Positions 48,349 through 60,740 are shown, counted from the stretch's first letter. The stretch: DNA of 64,000 bases from Tragulus kanchil (GCA_022376925.1 JAIOJX010000005.1:96011001-96075000), one strand, 5' to 3'. Program-made: numbers and translations. Notes: generated by a model not told the origin, from the letters alone.

Positions 48349-49109
48349 AAAGCTCCATTTTTAAAAACAAGACTTTGAATTCTTATTTTGTGTTGTCTTT
48401 CTCTTGCATCACTGTTCATCTAATTTTCACTTGATTCATCATTAAAAAAAAAATTTAAAAAGAATCTAGTTCAAAGATCCCATATTCTAAACTGTGAGAT
48501 TGGTGAGCTTATCAGAATGTATATTTTAATAACCAATAGTGTATGTTTATATAGTTAAAGTATCACTGTAAATATTCAGCTACTTAATATAGTACATATT
48601 AAGGAACTAATTTAAGAAGAAATTATAATACATATTAAGGAACTAATTTAAGAAGAAAAAAATCTAGGTAACTACCTAGAGTAAGACAAATATGCTAAGA
48701 TATTCTGGTACTCTGTATTATATGTTTTTCTGAATTACCAATTACTTCTGCATCAGTAGAGCCATATAAAATCAGCATGTTGTTTAGAAAATTAGAATAG
48801 GAAAGTAAGTTTTTACACTAAGCAGCAAAAAGGTTTAAAAAAAGACCAGATGATTAGCCATATTTTGGAAAGCCTTTCTTTTCTCTAGATGGATTAGAAC
48901 TTTGACCAATAATGAGCATGTTCAAGCAGTTTGCTTCTGATTAGTATTTGTAAATAGATAGCCACGGTTGAGTTGGAAATGATTCCGCTTATAAAAATTA
49001 AAGAGCAAAAAACAAAAAAAAAAATAAAGAGCAGTTGACATTAAAGTAAAAAACGTACTACTCCTCTTTATAGTCCTCTCCTATCATTGCTAGGAAAAAC
49101 TCCATTTTT

Positions 49110-49448
49110 TTCTTATGTGTATATATATATATATATACAGAGAATATAACTCTATATAACTCTCTCTATATATAACTATATATATATAGTTATTTTTGTG
49201 GCCACTTATATTGATCTTTCATTAATTTATCTTTTGTTCTTTGGCCTGTATGGGTCTCCCATCGCAGTGGCCTCTCTCGTCACAGAGCACCAGCCCTGGG
49301 CACATGCGCTCCAGAGCTCTGGCTCAGTAGTTGGACACATCAGTCCAGCCACTCAATGGCACGTGGGATCCTCTCAGGCCAGGGATTGAACTGTCGCCCC
49401 TTACACTGCAAGGTGGTGTCCTTACCCACTGGACCACTAGGGAAGCCC
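49110..49448 (-). mobile_element. Duplicate of the SINE at 48010-48348
   Basis: Carried by duplication P, identical including the TA-rich tail. Confidence 0.85.
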
Positions 49449-49997
49449 AAAGCTCCATTTTTAAAAACAAGACTTTGAATTCTTATTTTGTGTTGTCTTT
49501 CTCTTGCATCACTGTTCATCTAATTTTCACTTGATTCATCATTAAAAAAAAAATTTAAAAAGAATCTAGTTCAAAGATCCCATATTCTAAACTGTGAGAT
49601 TGGTGAGCTTATCAGAATGTATATTTTAATAACCAATAGTGTATGTTTATATAGTTAAAGTATCACTGTAAATATTCAGCTACTTAATATAGTACATATT
49701 AAGGAACTAATTTAAGAAGAAATTATAATACATATTAAGGAACTAATTTAAGAAGAAAAAAATCTAGGTAACTACCTAGAGTAAGACAAATATGCTAAGA
49801 TATTCTGGTACTCTGTATTATATGTTTTTCTGAATTACCAATTACTTCTGCATCAGTAGAGCCATATAAAATCAGCATGTTGTTTAGAAAATTAGAATAG
49901 GAAAGTAAGTTTTTACACTAAGCAGCATGGTAGAGAAGATGATTATCAATATGTTTTGAAAAAAGAAAAGCACTTTCTTTTCTCTAGATGGATTAGC

Positions 49998-50344
49998 CCC
50001 CTCACTATCTTCTGGAAGCTGTTTATAATGATCTTACAGATTTACTTTGCTTTGCAAATCACCCATCCATCAGCAGAAATGAGTCTAAGAGCAAATTATT
50101 TATAATTCAGAAAATAGCAAATATTTGATACTTAAAGGAAATGATAAATGTATTATATATGTATATGTTATGTTCTCAAGTTCTAGGGCCATATATTTGC
50201 TATTTTTTTTAAATATCAAATAGTAATTGAAAATAGTGTTCATCATTGATATTATACATCTATATAATTAAAATTGCATCTGTCATTAAATGTTTAAAAT
50301 GACAGCAATTTGATTATATTTATGTTACTCTAGAAAGGACAACA
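49998..50344. other. Unique AT-rich DNA, nothing recognised
   Basis: No gene or nameable repeat. Confidence 0.5.
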
Positions 50345-50580
50345 TTGGAGAGTGTGGGATGAATTTGGAGATTAGTAGGAAGTTGCTGTGTAGCACAGGA
50401 AGCTCAGCTCGGTGCTCTGTGATCACCTAGAGGGGTGGAATGGGTGATGTGTTCAGGGAAGTCTCAAGACGGAGGGGATATATATATATGCACACATGAT
50501 TGATTCACACTGTTGTACAGCAGGAACTTACACAGCATTATAAAATTTATTCTCCAATTAAAGATTAAAATCTAAAATAA
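50345..50580 (+). mobile_element. Artiodactyl L1 3' UTR fragment, sense
   Basis: The order gctgtgtagcacaggaagctc, tctcaagacggaggggatat, then ttgattcacactgttgtacag and ctccaattaaagattaaaat is the common 3' end of artiodactyl L1 in sense orientation. It is 5'-truncated with a degenerate A-rich end. Confidence 0.85.
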
Positions 50581-52815
50581 GGAAGGACAATGTAGCTTTA
50601 AAAAGGAAACAGTACTTCTGTAATGTTAAAGGAACTTATTTGAGAAGGAATTATGGGAGTATCATGAAAAATAACTTTGTAAAGACACTAAACAGTGATC
50701 AAAAGGTGAGACCTATAGGCAGTACTCTGAAAGAAGAGAATCGCTGTAGGTAAATTAAAACTTGCATATAATTGTCTGACTCACTGGATACACTTCTAAA
50801 TTTGGACCTCTAAGTTTGGAGAGAACACTTAACATAAAAATCAGACATCTTATTTGCCTGAGAAGTCAGAGTCTGGGACTGTCTTGGAGACTGGTTACAA
50901 AAAGGGAAAATACTTGAAAGGAGAAAGTCCACGTGTGGTAAAGCAAAATCATGTTAAAATTTGTGCCATATTCTTTGATGACTTCATGATGCACATGAGC
51001 AAGTCAACCCCAAAGTATCAAAGGCAAAGTAATAAGTAACAGGTTGAGAAAGCCTAGAGTACTCTCTGTTTCTGTTTTGTTATCCAGTTCACCCATTGGC
51101 GTGCTTTTTCACCCTTTGAGATAGCTGCTTTTATTCAGGGATCTAAGATACGAACTCAACCCTTAGTCACCTGGCTTTGTCTCCTGTGTCCTAGGTTAGT
51201 GTTTAAATTATGGTTTCTACTCACCTTGGGCAAATAGTCTCAGAATATTCATAGACTCTGTGCCCATTTACCTTTCTGAATTCACACTTTTTCTTTCATT
51301 CCTTCGTTCCTTATTCCCTCCCTTTTTCTTTTCTTTTGCCTCTAAGAATATTTTGTATTTTCTCTCTGCTAAATCATCTATTTATAAAGTTAAATACATT
51401 TCTATATAGAATTATACTTGCTCAACATGAGAAAGGCTCCTATTTGAGTAGTAGCCTGAGAAATTGGCCTGTCATATTTCTTGAAAGAGAATCTCTAGCA
51501 TATTTTAAATAATTAAGAAGTGAATTTTTTAACTGGAGACCAAATATATTCTGCGATATGATTCAATCAGCAGTTCTATAATTCAATAGTTAAGATTTTC
51601 TCTTTTTTTGACTATTATAAAGAAATACTCATCAAAGGATTTTCATGACTGATGATGTTATTTATTTCACTATAGATTTCTCCAATTAAAGAAATTAAAT
51701 TTTTCTAAAAAAAAAAAGGAAGGACAATGTAGCTTTAAAAAGGAAACAGTACTTCTGTAATGTTAAAGGAACTTATTTGAGAAGGAATTATGGGAGTATC
51801 ATGAAAAATAACTTTGTAAAGACACTAAACAGTGATCAAAAGGTGAGACCTATAGGCAGTACTCTGAAAGAAGAGAATCGCTGTAGGTAAATTAAAACTT
51901 GCATATAATTGTCTGACTCACTGGATACACTTCTAAATTTGGACCTCTAAGTTTGGAGAGAACACTTAACATAAAAATCAGACATCTTATTTGCCTGAGA
52001 AGTCAGAGTCTGGGACTGTCTTGGAGACTGGTTACAAAAAGGGAAAATACTTGAAAGGAGAAAGTCCACGTGTGGTAAAGCAAAATCATGTTAAAATTTG
52101 TGCCATATTCTTTGATGACTTCATGATGCACATGAGCAAGTCAACCCCAAAGTATCAAAGGCAAAGTAATAAGTAACAGGTTGAGAAAGCCTAGAGTACT
52201 CTCTGTTTCTGTTTTGTTATCCAGTTCACCCATTGGCGTGCTTTTTCACCCTTTGAGATAGCTGCTTTTATTCAGGGATCTAAGATACGAACTCAACCCT
52301 TAGTCACCTGGCTTTGTCTCCTGTGTCCTAGGTTAGTGTTTAAATTATGGTTTCTACCTCACCTTGGGCAAATAGTCTCAGAATATTCATAGACTCTGTG
52401 CCCATTTACCTTTCTGAATTCACACTTTTTCTTTCATTCCTTCGTTCCTTATTCCCTCCCTTTTTCTTTTCTTTTGCCTCTAAGAATATTTTGTATTTTT
52501 CTCTCTGCTAAATCATCTATTTATAAAGTTAAATACATTTCTATATAGAATTATACTTGCTCAACATGAGAAAGGCTCCTATTTGAGTAGTAGCCTGAGA
52601 AATTGGCCTGTCATATTTCTTGAAAGAGAATCTCTAGCATATTTTAAATAATTAAGAAGTGAATTTTTTAACTGGAGACCAAATATATTCTGCGATATGA
52701 TTCAATCAGCAGTTCTATAATTCAATAGTTAAGATTTTCTCTTTTTTTGACTATTATAAAGAAATACTCATCAAAGGATTTTCACTATAGAAAATGACTG
52801 ATGATGTTATTTATT
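50549..52815. repeat. Tandem duplication Q (copies 50549-51674 and 51676-52815)
   Basis: Offset 1137. The left tip of copy 2 (51676-51720) is an altered form of 50549-50582 in the L1 end. The right tip of copy 1 (51643-51674) has the same words as 52775-52815 in shuffled or shortened form. Small length differences occur in T and C runs. Confidence 0.97.
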
Positions 52816-53054
52816 TTAGAGCTAACTTTTCATCATACCTTAAGGAGCCTCAATCAACCATCTTCATCTATTACTCAAACTTAGTTTTCATTGCTGTGAT
52901 GATGTCAGATGCACTTAAGTGGTGAATTTGCAAATCCATGATAAAGGTTATGCTATTAAATTAGAATAAATCATCTTAGTTATTTCCCATTTGTTCATAA
53001 AATGCTCCACAAAGATCAATAAATTGCTCAATGAATTTAAAAAAAAAAAATATT

Positions 53055-53875
53055 AGGGTATAGGTGATTTAGAATGCTGTTTCAGATGTACAGCGTGTGT
53101 GTGTTCAGTCTTTTTTAGATTATTTTCTCATGTAGGCCATTAAAGAGCACTGAATAGAGTTCCCTGTGCTACACACCAGATTCTTACCAGTTACCTATTT
53201 TATACTTAGGATTGTGTATATGTCAATCCCAATCTCTTAATTTATCCCCACCTTATTCCCTGATATCCTTAAGTTTGTTTTCTATATCCATGAATCTACT
53301 CCTATTTTGTAAATAAGTTCATTTTTACCAATTTTTTAGATTCCATATGTAAGTGGTATCATACAATATTTGTCTTTCTGTGTCTGACTTTCTTTACTCA
53401 GTATGACAACCTCTAGGTCCATCTGGATTGTTGCAAATAACATTATTTTGTTCTTTTTATGGCTCAGCAATATTCCATTGTATTTCTTCTTTGTATATTC
53501 CTCTGCTGATATACTTGTATGTTGCTTCCATATCTTGTCTAATATAAATAATGCTGCATTGAACATTGGGTGCACATATTTCTGAGTTATCATTTTCTCT
53601 AGGTATATGCCCACATGTGGGATGGCTAATTCATATACCAGTTCTATTTTTAGTTTTCAAGGAATATTTATGCTATTCTCCACAATGGTTATAACAATTT
53701 ACATTCACGTCAACAGTGCAGGAGGGTTTCCTTTACTCCACACTCTCTCCAACATTTATTATTTGTAGACTTTTGGATTAAGGCCATTTTGACTGGTGTA
53801 AAGTGATACCTCATTGTAGTTTTGATTTGCCTTTCTCTAATAGTCAGTGACGTTGAGCATATTTTCATGTGGTTC
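53055..53875 (-). mobile_element. L1 LINE, 3' UTR and ORF2 C-terminus, antisense
   Basis: The minus-strand frame at 53336-53614 carries YNGILLSHKKNKIMLFATIQMDLEVVILSKESQTQKDKY, a recognisable L1 ORF2 C-terminal stretch. The neighbouring antisense text (for example ttccattgtatttcttc and gccattttgactggtgtaaag) fits. Stops and frameshifts are present. The right part is repeated at 54863-55007 by duplication R. Confidence 0.88.
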
Positions 53876-55996
53876 TAAGCCATAGATGACTCACTAATTT
53901 TAATATATTGTATCATGTTTACAATACCACTGAGGTTTTCCACACTGTGGAAATGTAAAATAAATGCCTAGAGGTAAGCTATTGACATAACTCATGTAGA
54001 AGCAACTGATCCATTTGGTATGCAAATGCTACTGAAATGCACTATACCTCTTGTATTAGTCCCATCTACAGACATATCCACATATTATTTTTAAAGTAAT
54101 TTAAAATTATATAGTTAGAAAGTGTTTATCATTGATTTTACAATCAAGCACTGTATATATAATGTATCTTCATTAAACATTTGTAAAATGGTCTTGTCAC
54201 TAATGCTTCCATAAACTTTGATGTAAAAGCTGTTATCTTGCACTTAATAATTGATTATTTAAATATGTCTTATGTCTTAGGAGTATATTACAAAGCATTC
54301 TTATAGCATTTTGCATTCATATTCAGTTGAACCATATCTGTAGCCCCAGGTTTCACCAGCTGTGGTCACATTATCTGCCATGATGCTTTTATAACTCATC
54401 TGGTAGGAAATAACAAACATAGAAATATTCTTCTTTTATGCTTGCTATATTAGTGGTAATCAAAATTTTCATGCTTCATAAAAATTTTTGATGTTGACTA
54501 ACATATTCAAATGCATATAAAAGGATTAAACAGGACTAAAGGGTATAAAGTTAAAAATAAAAATGTGTGCTCTTTATCATTCTCAATTATGTCCTCCTAA
54601 AAGGAACCTCTTTTTAAAAAGTATTCATCTCATCGCTAATGTTTCTTCTTCATAATTTTTAGCATACAGATCTTTTTTCGTCTAGGGATTCCATGACCTG
54701 CTTTTAAATTTCAATAGACTGCATGCATGGCAACCTTGCTACTCATTTGTAACTCTGAGATTTATTTTTCTTCTACTCTGGGAATTCTTTGGCCTCTTAT
54801 ATTTAATATATCTATCACTTTGCATTCCCTTACTGTTTGAGGCAATATATTCCTGAGGATTTTTCACTCCACACGCTCTCCAGCATTTATTATTTGTAGA
54901 CTTTTGGATTAAGGCCATTTTGACTGGTGTAAAGTGATACCTCATTGTAGTTTTGATTTGCCTTTCTCTAATAGTCAGTGACGTTGAGCATATTTTCATG
55001 TGGTTCTAAGCCATAGATGACTCACTAATTTTAATATATTGTATCATGTTTACAATACCACTGAGGTTTTCCACACTGTGGAAATGTAAAATAAATGCCT
55101 AGAGGTAAGCTATTGACATAACTCATGTAGAAGCAACTGATCCATTTGGTATGCAAATGCTACTGAAATGCACTATACCTCTTGTATTAGTCCCATCTAC
55201 AGACATATCCACATATTATTTTTAAAGTAATTTAAAATTATATAGTTAGAAAGTGTTTATCATTGATTTTACAATCAAGCACTGTATATATAATGTATCT
55301 TCATTAAACATTTGTAAAATGGTCTTGTCACTAATGCTTCCATAAACTTTGATGTAAAAGCTGTTATCTTGCACTTAATAATTGATTATTTAAATATGTC
55401 TTATGTCTTAGGAGTATATTACAAAGCATTCTTATAGCATTTTGCATTCATATTCAGTTGAACCATATCTGTAGCCCCAGGTTTCACCAGCTGTGGTCAC
55501 ATTATCTGCCATGATGCTTTTATAACTCATCTGGTAGGAAATAACAAACATAGAAATATTCTTCTTTTATGCTTGCTATATTAGTGGTAATCAAAATTTT
55601 CATGCTTCATAAAAATTTTTGATGTTGACTAACATATTCAAATGCATATAAAAGGATTAAACAGGACTAAAGGGTATAAAGTTAAAAATAAAAATGTGTG
55701 CTCTTTATCATTCTCAATTATGTCCTCCTAAAAGGAACCTCTTTTTAAAAAGTATTCATCTCATCGCTAATGTTTCTTCTTCATAATTTTTAGCATACAG
55801 ATCTTTTTTCGTCTAGGGATTCCATGACCTGCTTTTTAAATTTCAATAGACTGCATGCATGGCAACCTTGCTACTCATTTGTAACTCTGAGATTTATTTT
55901 TCTTCTACTCTGGGAATTCTTTGGCCTCTTATATTTAATATATCTATCACTTTGCATTCCCTTACTGTTTGAGGCAATATATTCCTGAGGATTTTT
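53733..55996. repeat. Tandem duplication R (copies 53733-54866 and 54863-55996)
   Basis: Offset 1131. Copy 1 starts in an L1 fragment and ends in unrelated DNA, so the L1 piece reappears, cut off, at 54863-55007. A frame at 54739-54999 fuses this L1 piece to unrelated sequence and is an artefact of the join. One T differs in length near 54702 and 55833. Confidence 0.97.
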
Positions 55997-56116
55997 TCAG
56001 AAAATTTGGATAAGAAGTTAACTTCTGATTTTATATATAGTAATGTCTATTTTGCCTGATTTGATTTGTTTTCGGACTTTTGGGTTCATAATTACCTACT
56101 CTTAGCAATCTGAATG

Positions 56117-56258
56117 GGGCTTCCTAGGTGGTGCTAGGGGTAAAAGAACCCACCAGGCAATGCAGAAGACATTAGAAACATGGGTTCAATCCCTGCATGA
56201 GGAAGATACCCTGAAGGAAGTTACGTCAATCCGCTCCAGCATTCTTGCCTAAATGTAT
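56117..56258 (+). mobile_element. Bov-tA SINE, sense, decayed
   Basis: Follows Bov-tA order from a ggcttcctaggtggtgctag head to gggttcaatccctgcatgag and a decayed second part ending near cattcttgcctaaatg. Confidence 0.75.
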
Positions 56259-56845
56259 AGACGTGTATAGATCTTTTTTGCATTCCATATTTTTAATGTG
56301 ATGCTTGATTCTAATAGAATTCCAATATATTGTTAGTATCCTATTCTTAGTCTTTTGAAGCTTTACTATCCTCTTATTGACATTACCTCTCCTACTGAAG
56401 TTTTAATTCAGTGATCTTTTCCTGTGAATACAAAATAGTCACTACTCTGTTGTGCAATGTGTTAAGTGAAATTTCCCAGTTGAAATAGTATATGGCAAAA
56501 TGACAGTTGTGGAAATCAGTCTTTACCATTGCAATAAATATACTTGCTTAGTCCTTCTTCATACCAAAAGCCAAAAAGTGTTAAATAGTTATATTTAAAG
56601 AATTACATATTCTTGCTGTCAGACTTTTAGTATAGCTGGAATCAGAGTTGATTTTTCCTCCAGTACACGTTTTATGTAAGTATTTGTGTAAATTTTCTAC
56701 CAGATGTCTCAGTATAATTGATTAATGCTTTTATATTCCTTGTCAAAATATTTGAAGGTTCTTTATATTCCAAATTATCCTGTGCATTCTTACTGGCTTT
56801 AGGCTTGTGCTTCAAGTTTATTCTTTTAAGATATTTGCAACTTCC
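56259..56845. other. Unique AT-rich DNA, nothing recognised
   Basis: No gene or firmly nameable repeat. The left part could include an old L1 piece, but I cannot support it. Confidence 0.4.
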
Positions 56846-57291
56846 TTTACACCTCCCACCCTCTATTCCTTCCCCACAATGTCCATATGTCCACTGTCCA
56901 TGTCTGTCTTTCTGTCGCTTCACTGCGTGTGCCATCATCACCATCCTACTAGATTCCATATATATGTGTTAATATACTGTATTTGTCCTTCTCTTTCTGA
57001 CTGACTTCACTTTTTATGATACGTTCTAGATCCAGCCACCTCATTAGGGAGGGTGGGAGGCGTAAAGGAAGTAGCATGAAGGCTTGTACTATCATAAGTG
57101 AAGAAAATAGCTATAGTCATTGCTCTGTGAGAAAAGGGGATCCTTCAGAGGTTCTATGTGATGGTTGGGAGGGGTGGATATACATATGACTAATCTGGGA
57201 ACATGCATATCTGTAAACAACAAAACTCTGTAAAAGTTAAAAGCAAAATAAAGGTTGAAAAAAAAAAGAAAGAAAAATAAATAAATAAATA
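56846..57291 (+). mobile_element. L1 3' end with 5' inversion (twin-priming structure)
   Basis: The part 57046-57291 is an L1 3' UTR in sense orientation with an A-rich tail; it matches the reverse complement of 8557-8800. The part 56846-57045 is the adjoining upstream L1 sequence (end of ORF2 and start of 3' UTR) in antisense orientation, matching 8800-8990 directly. Both parts share the gtgggagg-type point. This head-to-head layout is the known result of twin priming. A weak, decayed target repeat (tttaagatatttgcaac and tttatatatgttgcaga) may flank it. Confidence 0.82.
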
Positions 57292-57352
57292 AATCGCATT
57301 TTATATATGTTGCAGAGACAGAAATGAAATGGAATTTCATTATCAACTTTTC

Positions 57353-57675
57353 TTTTTTTTTTGAAATTCTTTTTGTTTGCGGAGGGGCGGGTTGGGGAGG
57401 GAGGTGGGCAGGCGGGCCAATTTTATTGGTCTTTCATTTATCCATTTTCATCCATCTTTGTTCTTTAGCCTGTGCGGGCCTCCCATCGCAGTGGCCTCTG
57501 TTGTCGCACAGCACCGGCTCTGGGCGCATGCACTCCAGAGCTCCGGCCTGGTAATTGGACACATCGGTCCAGCCGCTCCGTGGCACGTGGGATCTTCCCA
57601 GGCTAGGGATGGAACCGGCGCCCCTTGCAATGCAAGGCAGTGTCCTTACCCACTAGACCACCAGGAAAGCCCCTG
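57353..57675 (-). mobile_element. tRNA-headed ruminant SINE with G/C-rich tail (family copy 6)
   Basis: Antisense SINE closely similar to the copy at 3528-3841, including the G-rich block next to the tail (57379-57418). The flanks carry ttatcaacttttc at 57340-57352 and ttatcaatttttc at 57676-57688, a 13 bp target-site duplication with one change. Confidence 0.88.
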
Positions 57676-57682
57676 TTATCAA

Positions 57683-59932
57683 TTTTTCATTCAGCACTCT
57701 TATTAAATTTTCTTGCAAACTTTAATATTTTATTTGTTAAAATAAATTATTTTGGATTTCCAAAGGAAAAAAAAAAAGATATTTGCAGAAAAAAATCAAC
57801 TACATACCAAAAATAGTGAATTATCAAACCAAAGACATTGAATTTTGATTAATTGAGGTCCATGTGTGACAAAGCATTTTGAAAGCTCAAAAATTCACAA
57901 TATTATTTCTAAATATTAGAGTGAAGTTCACTTTCCAGGGAAAATATCTGTAATTCAATATTTACTCTCTGATTTTCTGTATATGGATATAGTTCCAGGA
58001 CCCTTATTTTGGGAAGCAGGGAAGCATATGAATCAGACAGTGCATGACAGAAAAGCATTCCAGTTACTATGCATACCTTTTTCTGATACTGGGGTCAGAG
58101 AGACATTTCTCTGGGGATCTGTCACAGGAAAAGTGGTATGGAGCATTAAAGCAACAAATAACATGGAGATATTTCTTTTACTTTTTCCTCACTGTATGGT
58201 GATGGCATCTTGCCAAAGAAGGCGGTAAAATGTGATCTAAGCAGCTAGTACACTTATACAATGGAATAATTTATAGATGGCTGTTAGAGCATTTAGTGAT
58301 ATGAGTGAACTGCTTACTGTTGAGAAATTTTCCCATAAATACTGTGTTCTCTCAATTGTGCTTTTCATAAATACTGATCAATAGCAAATTTGAGGTTATA
58401 CTCCCTGACAAGTAATTGGATTGCAGCCAGTCAGCACTGATGACTCAGCACAGAGTGGCATTCATTGATAGTCAGCTAATCTGGGAAAACAAATGAAAAT
58501 GAACTTGTGAAAGCCAAGGTACTAGAGGGGGAAATATGTCATGATTTAAAAAAAACAACAACCACCTCCCTAATACTGTCCAGAGGTTATCTAAACAAAT
58601 ACATACAAATGGGAAGGTATAAATTCCTTCCAAAAGCAATTACAAAAGAATGAAATCTATTTTCAGGATTTTAATGATCATACGAAGATCACAATGAGCA
58701 TAAAACATTTGCTCCTATACCAAATTTATTTTATAGTTTTTATGCTGGCATACTGATTGGTGGGGTAAACAGACACAAAATTAGAAAACTTTACAAAAAT
58801 CAAAATTTTCATTCAGCACTCTTATTAAATTTTCTTGCAAACTTTAATATTTTATTTGTTAAAATAAATTATTTTGGATTCCCAAAAGGAAAAAAAAAAA
58901 AGATATTTGCAGAAAAAAATCAACTACATACCAAAAATAGTGAATTATCAAACCAAAGACATTGAATTTTGATTAATTGAGGTCCATGTGTGACAAAGCA
59001 TTTTGAAAGCTCAAAAATTCACAATATTATTTCTAAATATTAGAGTGAAGTTCACTTTCCAGGGAAAATATCTGTAATTCAATATTTACTCTCTGATTTT
59101 CTGTATATGGATATAGTTCCAGGACCCTTATTTTGGGAAGCAGGGAAGCATATGAATCAGACAGTGCATGACAGAAAAGCATTCCAGTTACTATGCATAC
59201 CTTTTTCTGATACTGGGGTCAGAGAGACATTTCTCTGGGGATCTGTCACAGGAAAAGTGGTATGGAGCATTAAAGCAACAAATAACATGGAGATATTTCT
59301 TTTACTTTTTCCTCACTGTATGGTGATGGCATCTTGCCAAAGAAGGCGGTAAAATGTGATCTAAGCAGCTAGTACACTTATACAATGGAATAATTTATAG
59401 ATGGCTGTTAGAGCATTTAGTGATATGAGTGAACTGCTTACTGTTGAGAAATTTTCCCATAAATACTGTGTTCTCTCAATTGTGCTTTTCATAAATACTG
59501 ATCAATAGCAAATTTGAGGTTATACTCCCTGACAAGTAATTGGATTGCAGCCAGTCAGCACTGATGACTCAGCACAGAGTGGCATTCATTGATAGTCAGC
59601 TAATCTGGGAAAACAAATGAAAATGAACTTGTGAAAGCCAAGGTACTAGAGGGGGAAATATGTCATGATTTAAAAAAAACAACAACCACCTCCCTAATAC
59701 TGTCCAGAGGTTATCTAAACAAATACATACAAATGGGAAGGTATAAATTCCTTCCAAAAGCAATTACAAAAGAATGAAATCTATTTTCAGGATTTTAATG
59801 ATCATACGAAGATCACAATGAGCATAAAACATTTGCTCCTATACCAAATTTATTTTATAGTTTTTATGCTGGCATACTGATTGGTGGGGTAAACAGACAC
59901 AAAATTAGAAAACTTTACAAAAAATCTAAAAT
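57683..59932. repeat. Tandem duplication S (copies 57683-58806 and 58804-59932)
   Basis: Offset 1122-1124. The copies agree apart from small differences in A runs near 57761 and 58885. The 81-codon frame present in both is not like any protein I know. This is the last duplication; none is seen from 59933 to the end. Confidence 0.97.
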
Positions 59933-60740
59933 TTATAGTTTCTTTAATGTATTAGAAAATGTGGCCACACTGGATTCAAAATCCTTCATGACAGCATTTG
60001 ACTGGATCTGTGGACAGTATATCACATCTAGACAGCTTATGTTATTCTGCTGGATTTGTAGGAATTTGTTCTCATGACCCCTATAAAAAATGTGGCTTAG
60101 TGAATAAAGCCAGAAAAACTATGTAATGTTTTATTTTATGTGCAACATAATTATAATAAATTGCACATATCATAAATCTACAGCCTAGTAAATTTTTACA
60201 AGGTGAACAAAGCCACACAACCACATAAAATATTTTCAATACCCAGAAAGTACTCTAATGCCCATCGTAATTAACTCATCTGAAAACATAAACAATATTC
60301 TGGACACTAACTTCATAAAAAAGCTATGCTTGTTGAACTTCATATTAATTGGATTATAAGGCAAATGCTTAATAGTATCATGTGATAAACATAGTATTGC
60401 TTCATTTTTTCTCATAGATGTTTAGCATTTCATTTGTTGAGTATCCTAAAACACATTTATCCATTTTATGGTTGATATGCACATAAATTTATTCCAGGTT
60501 TTGTCTCTAAAAATTAAGCCACTATGAGCATTAAGGTAATTATATATGGATGAGTTATGAGTTATTTATGCTTGGTACTGTCATAAAAATGAATTTGATG
60601 CTAGATGTGTCTTAGAGTCATAGAAGTGAATTTGATGTTTTATGTGTCAGGATTGATTTCTGAACTTTATTCTTTTCCATTAGTCTAAGTGTCCTTATAT
60701 CTATCTTGATGCCAGGGCCACACTCTTGGATTACTATGAT

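Larger units (their letters stand above)
47796..49997. repeat. Tandem duplication P (copies 47796-48900 and 48892-49997)
   Basis: Offset 1100. The right tip of copy 1 (48826-48895) is a rewritten version of 49926-49992, after which both share tttcttttctctagatggat. A SINE with a TA-expanded tail lies in each copy. Confidence 0.97.

Noticed and set aside
54739..54999. 86-codon minus-strand frame with an L1-like N-terminal half
   Set aside because: It spans the join of duplication R and fuses an L1 piece to unrelated DNA.
57983..58228. 81-codon frame present twice (also 59107-59352) as a possible conserved small gene
   Set aside because: The second copy is part of duplication S, so the apparent conservation is not evolutionary. 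No splice context or family match is visible.
1..59932. Treating the repeated units as a satellite or centromeric array
   Set aside because: Each duplicated sequence is different from the others and occurs only two or three times. A satellite would repeat one unit many times.
1..59932. CRISPR array or other prokaryotic repeat system
   Set aside because: Repeat units are about 1.1 kb, unrelated to each other and without short repeats and spacers. The sequence is mammalian, with BovB, Bov-tA and L1.
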